A stretch of DNA of 52,507 nt from Mycobacterium sp. E740 (GTDB lineage: Bacteria; Actinomycetota; Actinomycetes; Mycobacteriales; Mycobacteriaceae). Under the pieces are notes generated by a model, which saw nothing but the letters and a program-made list of their open reading frames with translations, was not told the origin of the DNA and did no database searches. The position numbers and the translations under genes are program-made. Position 1 is the first letter of the stretch. Each line of letters begins with the position of its first letter. The stretch spans positions 1-52,507 of the forward strand of contig NZ_LZKP01000113.1 in the NCBI RefSeq assembly GCF_001672895.1. The letters run 5' to 3'. Below, one piece after another: positions 8,166-18,139 of this stretch.

Positions 8166-9686
8166 CTACTTCATCGTGGGGATGACGAACTCAGCGCCAT
8201 CCTTGATGCCCGACGGCCAGCGCTGTGTGACGGTCTTGGTCTTGGTGTAGAACAGGATCGAATGCGGACCATGCTGGTTGAGGTCGCCGAAGCCGGACCG
8301 CTTCCAGCCGCCGAACGTGTGGTAGGCCACGGGAACCGGGATCGGGACGTTCACACCGACCATGCCCACCTGGACGCGGGAGACGAAGTCGCGGGCGGCG
8401 TCGCCGTCGCGGGTGAAGATCGCCACGCCGTTGCCGTACTCGTGCTCGGAGGGTAGCGCCAACGCTTCCTCGTAGTCCTTCGCGCGCACGATGCACAGCA
8501 CCGGGCCGAAGATCTCGTCGGTGTAGATCGACATGTCGGTGGTGACATGGTCGAAGAGCGTGGGCCCGATGTAGTAGCCGTTCTCCAGGCTGGCATCACC
8601 GAATTGCATGTCATCACTGCGTCGTTCGCGACCGTCGACGACGATCTCGGCACCCGCCTCGACGCCGGCATCGATGTAGTCGCGCACGCGGTTGAGCGCT
8701 GCCTCGGTGACCAGCGGTCCGTAGGTCGCCTTGGGGTCGAGGCTGTGGCCGACGCGCAGTTCGGCGACCCGTTCGGCGAGCCGGGCACGCAGCCGGTTCG
8801 CGATCTCCTCACCCACCGGGACCGCCACGCTGATGGCCATGCAACGCTCGCCTGCGCTGCCGTAACCGGCACCGATCAGAGCGTCGACGGCTTGGTCGAG
8901 GTCGGCGTCGGGCATCACGATCATGTGGTTCTTCGCACCGCCGAAGCACTGTGCGCGTTTACCGTTCGCGGTCGCCGTCGAGTAGATGTACTGCGCGATG
9001 TCGGAGCTGCCCACGAACCCGACCGCCTGGATCGCCGGGTGTTCGAGGATCGCGTCGACGGCTTCCTTGTCGCCCTGCACCACCTGGAACACGCCCGCGG
9101 GCAGGCCCGCCTCGAGGAACAACTCGGCGAGCCGAAGCGGAACCGACGGGTCACGCTCGGAGGGCTTGAGGATGAACGCGTTGCCACAAGCCAACGCGGG
9201 CCCGGCCTTCCACAGCGGGATCATGGCGGGGAAGTTGAACGGCGTGATGCCTGCGACCACGCCGAGCGGCTGACGCAGGGAGTACACGTCGATGCCTGGG
9301 CCTGCGCCCTCGGTGTATTCGCCCTTGAGCAGATGCGGGATGCCGACGGAGAACTCGATGACTTCCAACCCGCGCTGGATGTCGCCGAGGGAGTCGGCGT
9401 GAGTCTTGCCGTGCTCGAGAGAAAGCAACTCGGCGAGCTCGTCGGCGTTCTGGTTGACCAGCTCGATGAACTTCATCAGCACGCGGGCACGTCGCTGGGG
9501 GTTCCACGCGGCCCACGCCTGCTGCGCTTCGGCGGCGCCGCTGACCGCCGCGTCGACGTCGGCCGCGTTGGCCATCATGACCTGCGCCTGAACGTCGCCC
9601 GTGCTGGGGTTGAGCACGTCGGCGGTGCGGCTCGACTGGCCATTCGTGCGCTGGCCGTTGATGAAGTGGGGGATCTGGGTGGTCAT
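8166..9686 (-). CDS. mmsA: Methylmalonate-semialdehyde dehydrogenase (CoA-acylating)
   Basis: A 506-aa aldehyde dehydrogenase of the MMSDH type. It has GITPFNFPAMIPLWKAGPA (cofactor region), GFVGSSDIAQYIYSTA (NAD-binding turn) and the catalytic cysteine in GERCMAISVAVPVG. The enzyme converts methylmalonate semialdehyde with CoA and NAD+ to propionyl-CoA. It is the first gene of the mmsA-fadE9-mmsB operon and has a plausible promoter just upstream. It starts at the ATG at 9686. Confidence 0.95.
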   Translation of the reverse strand: MTTQIPHFINGQRTNGQSSRTADVLNPSTGDVQAQVMMANAADVDAAVSGAAEAQQAWAAWNPQRRARVLMKFIELVNQNADELAELLSLEHGKTHADSLGDIQRGLEVIEFSVGIPHLLKGEYTEGAGPGIDVYSLRQPLGVVAGITPFNFPAMIPLWKAGPALACGNAFILKPSERDPSVPLRLAELFLEAGLPAGVFQVVQGDKEAVDAILEHPAIQAVGFVGSSDIAQYIYSTATANGKRAQCFGGAKNHMIVMPDADLDQAVDALIGAGYGSAGERCMAISVAVPVGEEIANRLRARLAERVAELRVGHSLDPKATYGPLVTEAALNRVRDYIDAGVEAGAEIVVDGRERRSDDMQFGDASLENGYYIGPTLFDHVTTDMSIYTDEIFGPVLCIVRAKDYEEALALPSEHEYGNGVAIFTRDGDAARDFVSRVQVGMVGVNVPIPVPVAYHTFGGWKRSGFGDLNQHGPHSILFYTKTKTVTQRWPSGIKDGAEFVIPTMK

Positions 9687-9717
9687 GAGCGTGCCCTTCG
9701 CTGATAGATAGTTGCAT

Positions 9718-9747
9718 ATCCTAGTAATGGGGTATTGGCCGATGCAA
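9718..9747 (-). promoter_or_regulatory. Candidate promoter of the mmsA operon
   Basis: On the minus strand TTGCAT (9747-9742) and TAGGAT (9723-9718) are 18 nt apart, a good fit to a housekeeping sigma promoter with a TAnnnT -10 hexamer. The start of mmsA lies about 31 nt further on. The 86-nt gap holding it (9687-9772) also contains the 3' end of the upstream oxidoreductase transcript. Confidence 0.5.
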
Positions 9748-9772
9748 GGACCCCTGCAGGAGACTCAGTTCG

Positions 9773-10615
9773 TCAGCTGGACAGCCCCAGCGGGCCCGCC
9801 AGTTCGGTCAGCGTCGGCAACAGCGCGTCCCATCCGCCGAGCACCTGGATCGCGACGTGGTCGGCGCCCGCATCGAGGTGCTCGTTGAGCCGCGCGGCGA
9901 TCGCCTCGGTGGTGCCGTGCGCGACGACCGCGTCGATCAGCCGGTCACTGCCGGGCTTGGCGACGTCGTCGTCGGTGAACCCCAACCGCTTCCAGTTGTT
10001 GATGTAGTTCGACAGGTTCAGGTAGAAGTCGACGGTGTCGCGGCCGATCTTGCGGGACGCCTCGGCGTCCCGGGCCAGCACTACTTTGTGTTCGGGAGCA
10101 AGGAATACCGTGGGGCCCAACAGGTTTCGCGCCTCTCCGGTGTGCTGGGGCGTCGTCAGGTACGGGTGTGCCCCCGCGCTGCGCTGCGCGGCCAGCGCAA
10201 GCACCTTCGGCCCCAGGGCGGCGATCACGCGGCGGCTCGTCGGGACCTTCGCGGCGTCGAGCGCGTCGAGGTACTCGACCAGCACGTCGTAGGGTTTGCG
10301 GTACTCCTCGGTGTGTTCGGGATGACCGATGCCGACGCCGAGCAGGAACCGACCCGGGTAGGCGTCCTCGATGCGGTGGTACGCCTCGGCGACCTCGTCG
10401 GCCGGCGCCCTCCAGACGTTGATGATGCCGGTGGCGACTTGGAGGTTCTCAGTCCGCTCGAGGATGGGCTCGACGTATTCGAGGTTCCCTGCAGGCGATC
10501 CGCCGATCCACACCGCGCCGTAGCCGAGGTTCTCGATCTCGGCCGCCTGATCGGGTTTCGGTGCGCCGAAGGTCCAGACGCCGTAACGGCCGAGTGCAGG
10601 CTTGAGCTCAGTCAT
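9773..10615 (-). CDS. LLM-class F420-dependent oxidoreductase (copy 1 of tandem pair)
   Basis: A 280-aa luciferase-like monooxygenase-fold protein. The motifs GAVWIGGSPAGN, VATGIINVW, YPGRFLLGVGIGHPEH and HPYLTTPQHT are typical of mycobacterial F420-dependent TIM-barrel oxidoreductases. It ends the minus-strand gene set and lies 22 nt behind a close paralogue. Throughout their length the two copies share long identical stretches, for example NNWKRLGFTDDDVAKP, so they arose by duplication. The substrate is unknown; such enzymes reduce or oxidise small molecules with the deazaflavin F420. Confidence 0.85.
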   Translation of the reverse strand: MTELKPALGRYGVWTFGAPKPDQAAEIENLGYGAVWIGGSPAGNLEYVEPILERTENLQVATGIINVWRAPADEVAEAYHRIEDAYPGRFLLGVGIGHPEHTEEYRKPYDVLVEYLDALDAAKVPTSRRVIAALGPKVLALAAQRSAGAHPYLTTPQHTGEARNLLGPTVFLAPEHKVVLARDAEASRKIGRDTVDFYLNLSNYINNWKRLGFTDDDVAKPGSDRLIDAVVAHGTTEAIAARLNEHLDAGADHVAIQVLGGWDALLPTLTELAGPLGLSS

Positions 10616-10637
10616 GCAGATCCCTTTGGTGATGAGG

Positions 10638-11483
10638 TCACGTCAGGCCGAGCGGCCCGGCGAGTTCGGCAAGCGCATCCACCAGCTTGTCAACTCCGGT
10701 GAGCACCTGAACGGGCACGTGGTCGGCGCCCGCGTCGATGTGTTCTTTCAGTCGTTCGGCGATGGAGTCGACGCTGCCGTAGGCGACCACGGCATCGACG
10801 AGGCGATCGCTGCTGGGCTTGGCGACGTCGTCGTCGGTGAACCCGAGCCGCTTCCAGTTGTTTAGGTAGTTCTGCAGGTTGAGATAGATGGACAGCGCCT
10901 TGCGGCCGACCGCCCGAGCCTTGTCCGCGTCCTGTGTCAGCACGACTTTGTGTTCCGGCGCGATGAACGCCTCAGGGCCGATCAGTTTGCGTGCTTGGGC
11001 GGTGTGCTCGGGTGTCGTCAGGTAAGGATGCGCGCCCGCGGAGCGCTGCGCCGAGAGCTCGAGTACCCGCGGGCCCAGGGCGGCGACCACCCGCCGGTCC
11101 TTCGGAACCCCGTACTCGTCGAGCTTGTCGAGGTACTCGGTGAGCGCGTCGTACGGCTTCTTGTACTCGGTGTGCGCCTCGGGGTGGCCGACCCCGATTC
11201 CGAGCAGGAACCGGCCGGGGTAGGCGCCGTCGATGCGGTGAAAGGACTCGCTGACGGGTCCGGCGTGAGCGGTCCAGATGTTGACGATGCCGGTCGCGAG
11301 CTTGAGCCTGTCCGTCGCCTCGAGAATTGGCTCGACCCAAGCCAATTCGGCCGCCGGCGAGCCACCCGCCCAGATCGCCCCGTAGCCGAGGTCTTCGATC
11401 GCGCGCAGCTGGTCTGCGCTGAGTCGCTGCCACATCGAGTGGTGGCCGAAAGCGCCGTAGGCGCCGAGATCGGGTTTCGTCAC
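10638..11483 (-). CDS. LLM-class F420-dependent oxidoreductase (copy 2 of tandem pair)
   Basis: A 281-aa paralogue of its neighbour with the same motif order (GAIWAGGSPAAE, YPGRFLLGIGVGHPEA, HPYLTTPEHT). The GTG at 11483 is chosen because GGGAAGGGAA lies just upstream and it gives a length matching copy 1; longer readings run into the kinase gene. It begins 5 nt after the kinase stop, so it is very probably co-transcribed with the cyclic-nucleotide-domain kinase. That arrangement hints that the two-component pair and the F420 enzymes share a redox role. Substrate unknown. Confidence 0.85.
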   Translation of the reverse strand: MTKPDLGAYGAFGHHSMWQRLSADQLRAIEDLGYGAIWAGGSPAAELAWVEPILEATDRLKLATGIVNIWTAHAGPVSESFHRIDGAYPGRFLLGIGVGHPEAHTEYKKPYDALTEYLDKLDEYGVPKDRRVVAALGPRVLELSAQRSAGAHPYLTTPEHTAQARKLIGPEAFIAPEHKVVLTQDADKARAVGRKALSIYLNLQNYLNNWKRLGFTDDDVAKPSSDRLVDAVVAYGSVDSIAERLKEHIDAGADHVPVQVLTGVDKLVDALAELAGPLGLT

Positions 11484-11488
11484 GGCCG

Positions 11489-12994
11489 CTATTCCCTTCC
11501 CGCCGCGGCGAGTTCGCCCGGGGTGGGGTCCGTCGGCGCCGGCGCCACCAGCGGAAGGCAGACGATGAACCGGGTGTCGCCGGGCTGCGACTGCACCGAG
11601 ATGTTGCCGCCGTGCTTTTCGACGACGATGCGCCACACCAGGTCGAGGCCGAAGCCGGTGCCTTCACCGAAGGGTTTGGTGGTGAAGAACGGGGTGAAGA
11701 TCCGGTCGATGATGTCCTCGGGGATGCCTGGCCCGTCGTCGCAGATCTCGACCCGGATCATCTGCTCGTTCTCGCGGGCCGTCCGGATCGTCAGGGTGCC
11801 CTGGCCGGCCATGGCCTGGATCGCGTTTTCGATGATGTTCGTCCAAACCTGGTTGAGATCGGCTGGGTAGCACTGCAATTCGGGCAGGGTCTTGTCCATC
11901 TCCTTGACGATCGTGACCGGCTTGCCTTTGCCCGGGTGGCCGATCTTGTTCCCGAACATCATGATCGTGCTGCGGAGCAACTCGTGGACGTCGGCGCTCT
12001 GGTAGGCACCGCGGTCCATCTGCGAGTACTGCTTGGCGCCCGCGAGCAGCGTCGAAATGCGTTTACTGGCCTCGGCGATCTCGGTCATCCGCAGTTCGTT
12101 GTCGATCGTGTACTTCAACCACCCGATCGCGCTCTGCAGCGATGCCGTCGCATCGACCTCGTCCACCGCGGCCGAGATCCGTTCCAGCCAGTCGGTGTCG
12201 AGGCCGGCCTCGACGAACGTCGGCGCGTACTCCCAGGCGCTCGTTATCCCGTGCTCCTCCAACCAGTCCCCGATCGCGTCCTCGCGGTCGGAGGCTTCCA
12301 GCGCCGAGAGTTCCACATCTCTGTTCTTGGCCACCTGTTCGGCGACCTCGTCCTGGATGCGGATCAGCACGCGCAAGGCCTCTGGGCTGAACTTGCCGTC
12401 GGCCAGCATCGAGAGCTTGTGCCGCATCTTGCCGACGGTCTCGCGGAGATCGGCCACTGCGCGGGCCGTGGCTGCCGCCGGATTGTTCAGCTGATGGGTG
12501 AGCCCTGCCGTAATGGTGCCGAGGGCGAGCAGTTTCTCCCGCTGCCCGATGATCTGGCGCTGGCGCCGACCGCCGACCTTGTGACCCTCCAGCAGGTGAA
12601 CGGCCATGGGGAACTGTGACTGCATGAATCGCGCGAACGCGTCCGCATCGAGCACGAAGCAGCGTGACGGCTTGGTCAGCCGCACCGACGCCTCGTAGAT
12701 GTGCTCCTCGCCGGGTACATACGCCGACCAGGCGCCGAAGTAGACCCCCCGCTGCGACGTGCGACCGGTCTCGATGTCGAGACCGCCGGAGCGCTTCGAC
12801 ATGATCAGTTCGCCGTCGATCATCACGTAGAAGCAGGTCGCCGGTTCGCCTTCCAGGCAGATCGGACCGGCGGGGAACGTCTCGATGTGGCCGTCGGCGC
12901 AGAGCATGTCGAGCTGCTCATCGGTCAGGTGCTCGAAGAGGAACAGGGTCCGCAGCTCCTCGCGCAGGCACTCTTCTCCGTTGTCCGAACCCAT
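11489..12994 (-). CDS. Cyclic-nucleotide-binding-domain histidine kinase
   Basis: A 501-aa cytoplasmic kinase. Residues about 15-135 form a cNMP-binding/CRP-type beta-roll (FPAGPICLEGEPATCFYVMIDGE is split across its strands). The phosphoacceptor is H167 in GLTHQLNNPA. A helical region at 180-330 precedes the HATPase domain (VWTNIIENAIQAM, CDDGPGIPEDI, GTGFGLDLVWRI). The ATG at 12994 has GAGAGGAC upstream. The next upstream gene encodes a receiver-domain fusion, the likely phosphorelay partner. Similar gene pairs occur in other actinobacteria and are usually annotated only by domain. Whether the sensor roll binds cAMP, cGMP or nothing cannot be told from sequence. Confidence 0.88.
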   Translation of the reverse strand: MGSDNGEECLREELRTLFLFEHLTDEQLDMLCADGHIETFPAGPICLEGEPATCFYVMIDGELIMSKRSGGLDIETGRTSQRGVYFGAWSAYVPGEEHIYEASVRLTKPSRCFVLDADAFARFMQSQFPMAVHLLEGHKVGGRRQRQIIGQREKLLALGTITAGLTHQLNNPAAATARAVADLRETVGKMRHKLSMLADGKFSPEALRVLIRIQDEVAEQVAKNRDVELSALEASDREDAIGDWLEEHGITSAWEYAPTFVEAGLDTDWLERISAAVDEVDATASLQSAIGWLKYTIDNELRMTEIAEASKRISTLLAGAKQYSQMDRGAYQSADVHELLRSTIMMFGNKIGHPGKGKPVTIVKEMDKTLPELQCYPADLNQVWTNIIENAIQAMAGQGTLTIRTARENEQMIRVEICDDGPGIPEDIIDRIFTPFFTTKPFGEGTGFGLDLVWRIVVEKHGGNISVQSQPGDTRFIVCLPLVAPAPTDPTPGELAAAGRE

Positions 12995-13016
12995 CGCTCG
13001 TCCTCTCTGACGCCCA

Positions 13017-13063
13017 CCGGCGGTGCCGACGATCATGCCCCGCCGGCGGTGCCGGCGATCATG
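13017..13063. repeat. Short tandem duplication at a gene boundary
   Basis: A 21-nt unit at 13017-13037 recurs at 13043-13063 with one mismatch (period 26 nt). The second copy includes the stop codon of the receiver-reductase gene; the first lies in the gap before the kinase gene. It probably arose by slippage. Confidence 0.7.
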
Positions 13064-14756
13064 CTTCGGCCAGGTATCGATGCACCAACATCACCGCCAT
13101 CGAGCCTTCGCCGACCGCCGCGGCGACCCGCTTGGCCGATTCGGACCGCACGTCTCCTGCCACGAACACTCCCGGCACGCTCGTCTCCAGATGGTGCGGC
13201 GGACGGTCCAGGGTCCAGCCGACCTTGTCCCGCAAATCCGGCCCCGACAGGATGAAGCCGTGATCGTCGCGGGCTATTCCCGCTTCCTCGAGCCACTCGG
13301 TACGCGGTATCGCACCGATGAAGCAGCACATCCGGTCGCAGCGCACCGTCTCGGTCTCTTCGGTGCGCTTGTCGAGCAGCACCAGACCCGACAGATGGTC
13401 GTCTTCGGCGACGGTGTCCACCACCTCCGTGCAGGTCCGCACCGTGATGTTCGCGGTCCTGTTGATCCGGTCGACGAGATAGTGCGACATGCCCGCCTCC
13501 AGTGACGGGCCGCGAACCACCATCGTCACCGACTTGGCCGTCTGCGACATGAACATCGCTGCCTGGGCGGCGGAGTTCGCGCCGCCGACGATGTAGACGT
13601 CCTCGCCCGCACACTCGTTGTTGTCGGAGACCGAGGCGCCGTAGTACACCCCGCGGCCGATGAAGTTGCCGGCCGGGTCGCCGTCGTGGCACCCGGTGAT
13701 CTCGAGTTGGCGGTAGTCGACGCCGGTGGCGAGGATGACCGCGCGCGCTCCGATGGTCTTGTCGTCGTTGAGCCGCACGGAGTGGGCGGCGCCCACCCCG
13801 CCCGCCTTGAGACGGCCCGCCTCCTGGGTCGTGATGACCTCGGCACCGAACCGCTCCGCCTGCCGGCGTGCCGTCGTGGTGAGGTTGGCGCCGGAGACTC
13901 CGTTCTCGAAGCCGAGGTAGTTCTCGATCTTCGAACTACGGCCGGCCTGCCCGCCCGTCGTCGCCTTCTCGATCAGCACCGTCCTGAGGCCCTCCGAGGC
14001 GCCGTAGACCGCGGCGGCCAGCCCCGCCGGTCCGCCGCCGATGACCGCGAGGTCGTACATCTCCAGTTGTGGGTCTGTCGACAGGCCGAGCAGCGTGGCC
14101 AGTTCGACGTCCGACGGCTCGACGAGCGTCTCACCCTTTTCGGTGACGACGACCGGGAGCCGGCTTGCGTCCTGACCGGCGGCCTCCAGCAGTTGGCGGC
14201 CCTTCGGGCTCTCGGCGTCGACCGACCGGAACGGGTACTCGTTGCGGGCCAGGAATTGGCGCACCTCCCAGGAGCGGTCGCTGTAGCGATGGCCGATCAC
14301 CTTCGTGTACGGCATGGCGCGGTCGCCGACGGCCCGCCACTCCTCGAGCAGGCCGTCGAGTACGGGATAGAGCTTCTCCTCCGGCGGGTCCCACGGCTTG
14401 AGCAGGTAGTGGTCCAGGTCGACGACGTTGATCGCATCGATCGCGGCGTGCGTGTCGGCGTAGGCGGTCAGCAGCACGCGCCGCGCGAGCGGGAAGAAGT
14501 CCATGGCCTTCTCGAGGAACTCGATGCCGCTCATCTGGGGCATGCGGTAGTCGGCGACGAACACCGCCACCGTGTCGCCGCGCAGCTTGAGTTCCTTGAT
14601 GGTCTCGATCGCGTCCGCGCCGGACTCGGCACGCACGATGCGATACCGCTCGCCGTAATGGCGGCGTAGGTCGCGCGCGACGGCGCGAGACACTGCGGGG
14701 TCGTCGTCGACGGTGAGGATCGCTGGTCTGCGTGGCTGGGGCGAGGGGCCGGTCAT
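13059..14756 (-). CDS. Receiver domain fused to thioredoxin-like and thioredoxin-reductase-like domains
   Basis: A 565-aa fusion. Residues 12-125 are a response-regulator receiver (D69 in VADYRMP, K120 in LLKPWD). Residues about 147-225 look like a glutaredoxin/thioredoxin fold with a cis-proline (SRLPVVV). From about 233 follows an FAD/NAD(P) oxidoreductase of thioredoxin-reductase type (VIGGGPAGLAAAVYG, TTGGQAGRSSKIENY, GGANSAAQ, FVAGDVR). The reductase CxxC is absent: where TrxR has CATC this protein has YGASVSDNNEC. The middle domain also lacks CPYC (it reads HRYSDRSW). It may therefore transfer electrons to something other than a disulfide, or act as a sensor. The ATG at 14756 gives an N-terminus right before the receiver. 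It is divergent from infA and precedes its likely kinase by 64 nt. Confidence 0.85.
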   Translation of the reverse strand: MTGPSPQPRRPAILTVDDDPAVSRAVARDLRRHYGERYRIVRAESGADAIETIKELKLRGDTVAVFVADYRMPQMSGIEFLEKAMDFFPLARRVLLTAYADTHAAIDAINVVDLDHYLLKPWDPPEEKLYPVLDGLLEEWRAVGDRAMPYTKVIGHRYSDRSWEVRQFLARNEYPFRSVDAESPKGRQLLEAAGQDASRLPVVVTEKGETLVEPSDVELATLLGLSTDPQLEMYDLAVIGGGPAGLAAAVYGASEGLRTVLIEKATTGGQAGRSSKIENYLGFENGVSGANLTTTARRQAERFGAEVITTQEAGRLKAGGVGAAHSVRLNDDKTIGARAVILATGVDYRQLEITGCHDGDPAGNFIGRGVYYGASVSDNNECAGEDVYIVGGANSAAQAAMFMSQTAKSVTMVVRGPSLEAGMSHYLVDRINRTANITVRTCTEVVDTVAEDDHLSGLVLLDKRTEETETVRCDRMCCFIGAIPRTEWLEEAGIARDDHGFILSGPDLRDKVGWTLDRPPHHLETSVPGVFVAGDVRSESAKRVAAAVGEGSMAVMLVHRYLAEA

Positions 14757-14832
14757 CGAGATCAAGTATGCGCGCGCCGTCCAGCGGATATGGTGGTGAG
14801 GCCGACCGCTGTGAGGTGCTGGTTCGGCGATT

Positions 14833-14861
14833 TTGGGGCGAGCGCTCCCAGCGGGTAGCAT
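14833..14861 (+). promoter_or_regulatory. Candidate promoter upstream of infA
   Basis: TTGGGG (14833-14838) and TAGCAT (14856-14861) are 17 nt apart, a plausible housekeeping promoter. It would give a leader of about 125 nt before infA. The rest of the 237-nt divergent gap (14757-14993) shows no gene. Confidence 0.4.
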
Positions 14862-14993
14862 GGACCAACGGTGCGGTGCTCGCGCCGGCTCTTGCGTGCC
14901 CCTGTCCTGGAATTTCTGGCTACTGGCTCACGTTTTGTAGTCGAAGCGAATGCTGCGCCGAACCAGGGCGCCAACTCAAGGACAACGGAGGAC

Positions 14994-15215
14994 ATGGCCA
15001 AGAAAGACGGTGCCATCGAGGTCGAGGGCCGCGTGGTCGAACCCCTGCCCAATGCGATGTTCCGCATTGAGCTGGAGAACGGACACAAGGTGCTCGCCCA
15101 CATCAGCGGCAAGATGCGGCAGCACTACATCCGCATCCTGCCCGAGGACCGCGTCGTGGTGGAGTTGTCTCCCTACGACCTGTCCCGGGGCCGCATCGTT
15201 TACCGGTACAAGTAA
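14994..15215 (+). CDS. infA: Translation initiation factor IF-1
   Basis: A 73-aa OB-fold protein with the characteristic IF-1 sequence ([45 protein letters not shown]). IF-1 binds the A site of the 30S subunit during initiation. The ATG at 14994 has CGGAGGA upstream and gives the normal family length. It opens the ribosomal operon infA-rpmJ-rpsM-rpsK-rpsD-rpoA-rplQ. Confidence 0.98.
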
Positions 15216-15241
15216 CTAGACCAAGAAGGATCGAACGAGCC

Positions 15242-15355
15242 GTGAAGGTGAACCCGAGCGTCAAGCCCATCTGCGACAAGTGCAGGGTGATCCGTCGGCA
15301 TGGGCGGGTCATGGTGATCTGCTCCGATCCGCGCCACAAGCAGCGGCAAGGCTAG
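15242..15355 (+). CDS. rpmJ: 50S ribosomal protein L36
   Basis: A 37-aa protein starting at a GTG ([20 protein letters not shown] region). It keeps the zinc-type pattern: CDKC, then C and H in CSDPRH, so this is the zinc-binding (C+) form of L36. It lies 26 nt behind infA, the standard bacterial position, with AAGAAGGA as ribosome site. Confidence 0.97.
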
Positions 15356-15505
15356 GGCGCAAACACAACTGAATGACGAAACCCCAGTACCACTGAGCGG
15401 ATGCGCCGCTCACCGACGTCCGGCACGGAGGCCGGACCCCGCGGTCTACGAACGGCGGGAACGGACTGGGACCAGACCTCCGCATAGCAGAAGGAACACT
15501 GCCTG
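15356..15505 (+). promoter_or_regulatory. rpmJ-rpsM spacer with hairpin
   Basis: A 150-nt spacer inside an otherwise compact operon. It contains a 7-bp hairpin at 15418-15437 (GTCCGGC/GCCGGAC around a 6-nt loop). In E. coli a leader RNA upstream of rpsM is bound by protein S4, encoded in the same operon. Whether this spacer does the same is unproven. Confidence 0.35.
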
Positions 15506-15880
15506 ATGGCACGTCTCGTGGGCGTCGACCTCCCGCGCGATAAGCGCATGGAGATCGCCCTTACCTATATCTACGGCGTCGGCCGTACCCGTTCCCAGGA
15601 GATCCTGGACGCCACCGGCATCAGCCGGGACCTGCGCACGAAGGACCTGACCGATGATCAGGTGACCCAGCTGCGCGACTACATCGAAGCCAACCTCAAG
15701 GTGGAGGGCGATCTGCGCCGCGAGGTGCAGGCCGACATCCGCCGCAAGATCGAGATCGGCTGCTACCAGGGTCTGCGGCACCGCCGTGGCCTGCCGGTGC
15801 GCGGCCAGCGGACCAAGACCAACGCGCGCACCCGCAAGGGCCCGAAGCGCACCATCGCGGGTAAGAAGAAGGCCAGGTAA
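15506..15880 (+). CDS. rpsM: 30S ribosomal protein S13
   Basis: A 124-aa protein with the S13 helix-two-turn-helix ([16 protein letters not shown]) and the C-terminal [20 protein letters not shown] signature. It contacts the A and P site tRNAs and the subunit bridge. ATG start with AGAAGGAA upstream; rpsK follows after 4 nt. Confidence 0.98.
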   Translation: MARLVGVDLPRDKRMEIALTYIYGVGRTRSQEILDATGISRDLRTKDLTDDQVTQLRDYIEANLKVEGDLRREVQADIRRKIEIGCYQGLRHRRGLPVRGQRTKTNARTRKGPKRTIAGKKKAR

Positions 15881-15884
15881 GTAG

Positions 15885-16298
15885 ATGCCTCCAGCTAAGA
15901 AGACGGCAGGCCCGAAGAAGGGGCAGAAGACCCGTCGCAGGGAAAAGAAGAACGTCCCGCACGGCGCCGCGCACATCAAGAGCACGTTCAACAACACGAT
16001 CGTGACGATCACCGATCCGCAGGGCAACGTCATCGCGTGGGCGTCGTCGGGCCACGTGGGCTTCAAGGGCTCGCGTAAGTCGACGCCGTTCGCCGCGCAG
16101 CTGGCCGCCGAGAACGCGGCGCGCAAGGCGCAGGAACACGGCGTCAAGAAGGTCGATGTGTTCGTCAAGGGCCCGGGCTCGGGCCGCGAGACCGCGATCC
16201 GATCGCTGCAGGCCGCCGGCCTCGAGGTCGGCGCGATCGCCGATGTCACACCGCAGCCGCACAACGGCTGCCGTCCGCCGAAGCGGCGCCGGGTCTAG
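15885..16298 (+). CDS. rpsK: 30S ribosomal protein S11
   Basis: A 137-aa protein with the S11 pattern [15 protein letters not shown], ending in the conserved [14 protein letters not shown]11 lines the mRNA exit platform with S7 and S18. It is 4 nt behind rpsM and 12 nt before rpsD. Confidence 0.98.
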   Translation: MPPAKKTAGPKKGQKTRRREKKNVPHGAAHIKSTFNNTIVTITDPQGNVIAWASSGHVGFKGSRKSTPFAAQLAAENAARKAQEHGVKKVDVFVKGPGSGRETAIRSLQAAGLEVGAIADVTPQPHNGCRPPKRRRV

Positions 16299-16310
16299 GA
16301 GGAGAGATAG

Positions 16311-18057
<1,747 letters not shown>

Positions 18058-18115
18058 AAGAATCCGTCCCGGTCCTACCTGATACGGGGGCCGGCCCCAT
18101 TTAGGAGAAGTCGCA

Positions 18116-18139
18116 ATGCCTGAGGTTCAAAATGCCTAA
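18116..18139 (+). CDS. Seven-codon leader ORF overlapping the rplQ start
   Basis: An ATG at 18116 with the stronger ribosome site (TAGGAGAAG) opens a frame of seven codons encoding MPEVQNA. It ends with TAA at 18137-18139, inside rplQ and 8 nt past the first base of its ATG. Both starts sit in an AATGCCT context. Ribosomes finishing this peptide would stop at the rplQ start, so it could couple or tune L17 translation. It may equally be a chance ATG. No direct evidence beyond the sequence. Confidence 0.4.
   Translation: MPEVQNA

Noticed and set aside
18087..18098. GGGGCCGGCCCC palindrome before rplQ as a terminator
   Set aside because: A hairpin would have only four base pairs and no T-run, in the middle of an essential operon.
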